Below, piece by piece: positions 37,627-39,150 of a DNA stretch of 39,150 nucleotides. Both the position numbers and the translations under genes were made by a program. The stretch lies in the IMG/VR virus record IMGVR_UViG_3300012929_000016, positions 1-39,150 of that record; one strand, 5' to 3'. Origin of the DNA: a virus. How positions within the stretch are numbered: the first letter of the stretch is position 1; every line of letters starts with the position of its first letter. The notes below the pieces were generated by a model that was not told the DNA's origin, searched no databases, and saw only the letters and a program-made list of their open reading frames with translations.

Positions 37627-37847
37627 AGCTTGCTCCCAGTGCCTGTACGGCTACCCAACGCGCGTGTGAGGTCTTGTGTGGACTGGATCAGTGCATCGCC
37701 CGTACCTGCCAACTCGGCCTCGTTGTAGGCCGCTTCAAGCACTCCCACGACGGCCTCCATGATGCTTTCATAGGTATCTGGCTCGCTCTGATCCAGAATC
37801 ATCATGTGGTCGCGCAACCAGTTGAGGTTGGGTATTGAGTCAGTCAT
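37623..37847 (-). CDS. Hypothetical acidic helical protein, 74 residues
   Basis: Begins MTDSIPNLNWLRDHMMILDQ and continues SEPDTYESIMEAVVGVLEAAY, an amphipathic helix, then a polar tail ending TRALGSRTGTGSKL. It is acidic overall. Family not recognised. The ATG overlaps the TGA of the 56-residue gene before it (ATGA). Confidence 0.6.
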   Translation of the reverse strand: MTDSIPNLNWLRDHMMILDQSEPDTYESIMEAVVGVLEAAYNEAELAGTGDALIQSTQDLTRALGSRTGTGSKL

Positions 37848-38014
37848 GACCGTCCTTCGAATAAGTTATGAGAACGCTTTTCCGCTTCGCGCGCGATCTC
37901 TCGAAAACGAGCATATAGGTTGCGCCACGCCTGCTTGTTTTCGTCGCTCTGCAGCGGCAACTCGACCTTCGTGAGCCCGTTGGGAAACAACTCGACTACT
38001 TTTGTTTCTTCCAT
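37844..38014 (-). CDS. Small hypothetical protein, 56 residues
   Basis: The gene encodes MEETKVVELFPNGLTKVELP then a helix (NKQAWRNLYARFREIAREAE) and a short basic tail. It has a strong AGGAG ribosome site seven bases before the ATG, the clearest in this part of the operon, and ends with an ATGA overlap. A gap of about 27 bases separates it from the gene upstream, so it may be a fresh translation start within the operon. Confidence 0.7.
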   Translation of the reverse strand: MEETKVVELFPNGLTKVELPLQSDENKQAWRNLYARFREIAREAEKRSHNLFEGRS

Positions 38015-38041
38015 GGCTATGCTCCTAGTTGGTTACCGGCG

Positions 38042-38317
38042 CTAGTACTCGGCCCGATACATCGCGATCAAGTCGCCCTGGCGTTCGCTGCGCTCCACTT
38101 CGGCGGCGGTGGGGCGGTAAGCGGTGATCTGCTGTCGCTTCTTTTGCTCGCTATCACGCTGCGGGCAGTACACATCGCAGCTGCTCAGCCGCACGCGCTC
38201 GGCTTCGTCCAGTTTGGCGTAGATGTCGGTGTCGTAAAACTTCACGAGCTTGCCGAGCTTGTCGTCCAGTTCGGTCTTCTCGTCTACTACTCGCTGCTGA
38301 TGTGGTTGCATAGTCAT
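38042..38317 (-). CDS. Conserved small phage protein, 91 residues
   Basis: The start MTMQPHQQRVVDEKTELDDKLGKLVKF, with ATGA overlap and GGAG upstream, is the conserved opening of a small phage protein found widely (M-Q-P-H-Q-Q-R-V-V-x-E). The usual ending after the E-A-E-R-x-R-L motif is a short leucine-rich helix; here it is replaced by a longer, Arg/Glu-rich tail (RDSEQKKRQQITAYRPTAAE). The function of the family is unknown. It ends in TAG. Confidence 0.7.
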   Translation of the reverse strand: MTMQPHQQRVVDEKTELDDKLGKLVKFYDTDIYAKLDEAERVRLSSCDVYCPQRDSEQKKRQQITAYRPTAAEVERSERQGDLIAMYRAEY

Positions 38318-38574
38318 TCTCCAGTTGATGATTGTGGGTTTGCGCTGGAAGCGGTCACTTTTATGTAGGTCTGCGCATTGATTATCGGGATGAAATCGAC
38401 CAGATAGGTCTGGTTGTCATCGCGGTCCAAGACAGCATCGGCCGCGACGGCTTGCACGATCTCACGAAGGCGAAGCAACTGCCTCGACAGGACAGCCAAA
38501 TCGTCGTCGGAATCTCCGGAAGGCCGGTCCAAGATCCGGTTGGCCAGTTCGATGGCCTGCGCTCGCTCATCCAT
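38314..38574 (-). CDS. Conserved small phage protein, 86 residues
   Basis: The ATG at 38572-38574 (MDERAQAIELANRILDRPSG) matches the usual beginning of this family, which continues with DSDDDLAVLSRQLLRLRE. A longer start at 38592 (MKRTPTMDER) is possible; neither has a strong ribosome site. The gene overlaps the one before it by eight bases. The C-terminal half (LVDFIPIINAQTYIKV) is strand-like. Function unknown. Confidence 0.65.
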   Translation of the reverse strand: MDERAQAIELANRILDRPSGDSDDDLAVLSRQLLRLREIVQAVAADAVLDRDDNQTYLVDFIPIINAQTYIKVTASSANPQSSTGE

Positions 38575-38773
38575 TGTTGGCGTTCGCTTCATCGAGCGTC
38601 TTGGCAAACCAAGCTGCCAATGGTTTTTCGCCGAAACCGCCTAGGCTAGTCTCAGGATCTGCTGGCGTTTTTCGACCACCCTTGAACTGAATTCTTTGGC
38701 AAGCATCGGTGTCGAAGCTGCCGACGTCGAATAGCTTGCGTGCCAGATACTTGCCGAGTTCTGCGTTGGTCAT
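38567..38773 (-). CDS. Conserved small phage protein, 68 residues
   Basis: ATG 38771-38773 has GGAGA at five bases and overlaps the stop of the decayed ASCH-like gene (ATGA). The protein MTNAELGKYLARKLFDVGSF then CQRIQFKGGRKTPADPETSL and LGGFGEKPLAAWFAKTLDE belongs to a small family recurring in phage early operons (L-A-x-x-L-F-D-x-G-S then R-I-Q-F). Its function is not known. It is probably a soluble alpha/beta protein. Confidence 0.75.
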   Translation of the reverse strand: MTNAELGKYLARKLFDVGSFDTDACQRIQFKGGRKTPADPETSLGGFGEKPLAAWFAKTLDEANANNG

Positions 38774-38924
38774 GTTTTCTCCGATGCGCACGGTAAGGAT
38801 GTAGGAGCGTTGTATTCCCAAAGGCCCTGCGCCCCTTTCCAGGGGATTGCCTCGGACAGCCGCTCAACGTCTTCCAGCACCCAGCACCATGTGCCGTTGG
38901 CGTGCGGATCGTCAAAGCTTTCAT
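38770..38924 (-). pseudogene. Decayed ASCH-like gene
   Basis: The slot starts with an ATG overlapping the upstream stop (ATGA at 38921-38924) reading MKALTIR, the typical opening of ASCH-domain proteins. It ends with a TGA (38770-38772) overlapping the next ATG. Its length of 155 bases is not a multiple of three. The ending in the other frame, HANGTWCWVLEDVERLSEAI then PWKGAQGLWEY, resembles the C-terminus of phage ASCH proteins. The middle 60-90 residues are missing. It looks like an internal deletion with a frame change. Confidence 0.55.
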
Positions 38925-39150
38925 TTCTGTCCTTCGGAGTGCTGTGGAGTGAAGCTTTTGACCAGCTCGCGGACCTCCAGCCAGCCACAATGGCAATCTC
39001 TTTCCATGCCACGAGCGGCGCTGCAGTTATACTTGTGCCCGTGCTCATTGACGGCTCGCATCAGGGCCCGTTCAAGTTCCTTGATGCGGCGCCGGTTCCT
39101 TTGCTGAAGCGTCACGTCTTTCGGACCTCGCGGCACATATCGTTCAACCA
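38921..39150 (-). CDS. Small basic protein across the circular junction, 76 residues
   Basis: In the linear window the frame runs off the right end. On the circle its ATG is bases 122-124, giving MVERYVPRGPKDVTLQQRNR and then RIKELERALMRAVNEHGHKY, CHCGWLEVRELV. That ATG overlaps the stop of the 62-residue gene at 117-305. An internal GTG at 39134-39136 would give 71 residues. It is Arg-rich with a helical middle and two to three cysteines (NCSAARGMERDCHCG). Function unknown. Its stop overlaps the ATG of the decayed ASCH-like gene. Confidence 0.7.
   Translation of the reverse strand, partial: VERYVPRGPKDVTLQQRNRRRIKELERALMRAVNEHGHKYNCSAARGMERDCHCGWLEVRELVKSFTPQHSEGQK
39028..39150. repeat. Exact terminal repeat, right copy
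   Basis: Second copy of bases 1-123, with no mismatch. Removing one copy gives a unit of 39,027 bp. The flanking genes on both sides belong to the same leftward operon, which supports joining the ends. Confidence 0.9.

Noticed and set aside
1-39150. tRNA genes or a phage amber-suppressor tRNA
   Set aside because: I found no cloverleaf-like sequence with a T-loop signature outside coding regions. A proper tRNA scan would be decisive.
1-39150. Genome-wide TAG recoding
   Set aside because: Several genes end at TAG with a new gene starting at or just after it in another frame (for example 295, 3283, 12613), so TAG works as a stop in most places.

Overview
The window is an essentially complete genome of a small tailed bacteriophage, most likely podovirus-like and infecting a Proteobacterium. 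Bases 1-123 are repeated exactly at 39028-39150, and a small gene reads straight across the junction, so the replicating or packaged unit appears to be a closed or circularly permuted circle of 39,027 bp. No integrase, RNA polymerase, DNA polymerase, tail tube, sheath or tape-measure gene is visible. The host guess rests on moderately high GC, sigma70-like promoters, a perfect DnaA box, lambda-type NinB and Ref-like proteins and a PhaR-type domain. It is an inference.

Layout. A control region at 6073-6172 holds a perfect inverted-repeat operator overlapping two divergent promoters. From it a leftward operon of about 9 kb runs down to base 1, crosses the junction and continues from 39150 to 35956. 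It encodes a DUF6948-like protein, a Gly-(Ser/Asp/Tyr) repeat protein, many small zinc-knuckle or membrane proteins, an SSB-like protein, NinB-like and Ref-like recombination proteins, an HNH endonuclease, a C5 cytosine methyltransferase and a run of small unknowns. Most are chained by 4-base ATGA overlaps. Rightward from the control region come a Cro-like regulator, a zinc-finger protein, a second cytosine-methyltransferase-like protein, a lambda O-like replication protein with iterons inside its gene, a DnaA box, a Dam-like adenine methyltransferase, a PhaR-type DNA-binding protein, a RusA-like resolvase and several small unknowns.

From 13457 to 35928 the rightward strand carries the late genes: terminase, portal, scaffold, major capsid protein, decoration proteins, head-tail connectors, a GNAT-like protein, a PP-loop (PAPS/APS-reductase-like) enzyme, ejection proteins, a C1q-like fibre, a beta-helix tailspike, small membrane proteins, an M15 endolysin and a holin. 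The two transcription units converge near 35928-35956.

The most unusual observations are these. (1) The replication origin seems to lie inside the O-like gene, as an iteron array with GATC-containing direct repeats, just upstream of a phage adenine methyltransferase. (2) At several places an in-frame TAG separates sequences that read as one coding frame, and at 23010 the downstream gene has no ATG, GTG or TTG start at its expected beginning. (3) A 300-base hexanucleotide repeat encodes 50 Gly-X dipeptides. (4) A PHA-regulator-type domain is carried by a phage. (5) The PP-loop protein keeps a four-cysteine iron-sulphur pattern but lacks the reductase tail cysteine. (6) An ASCH-like gene has decayed to a frameshifted stub that still occupies its slot in the overlapping operon.
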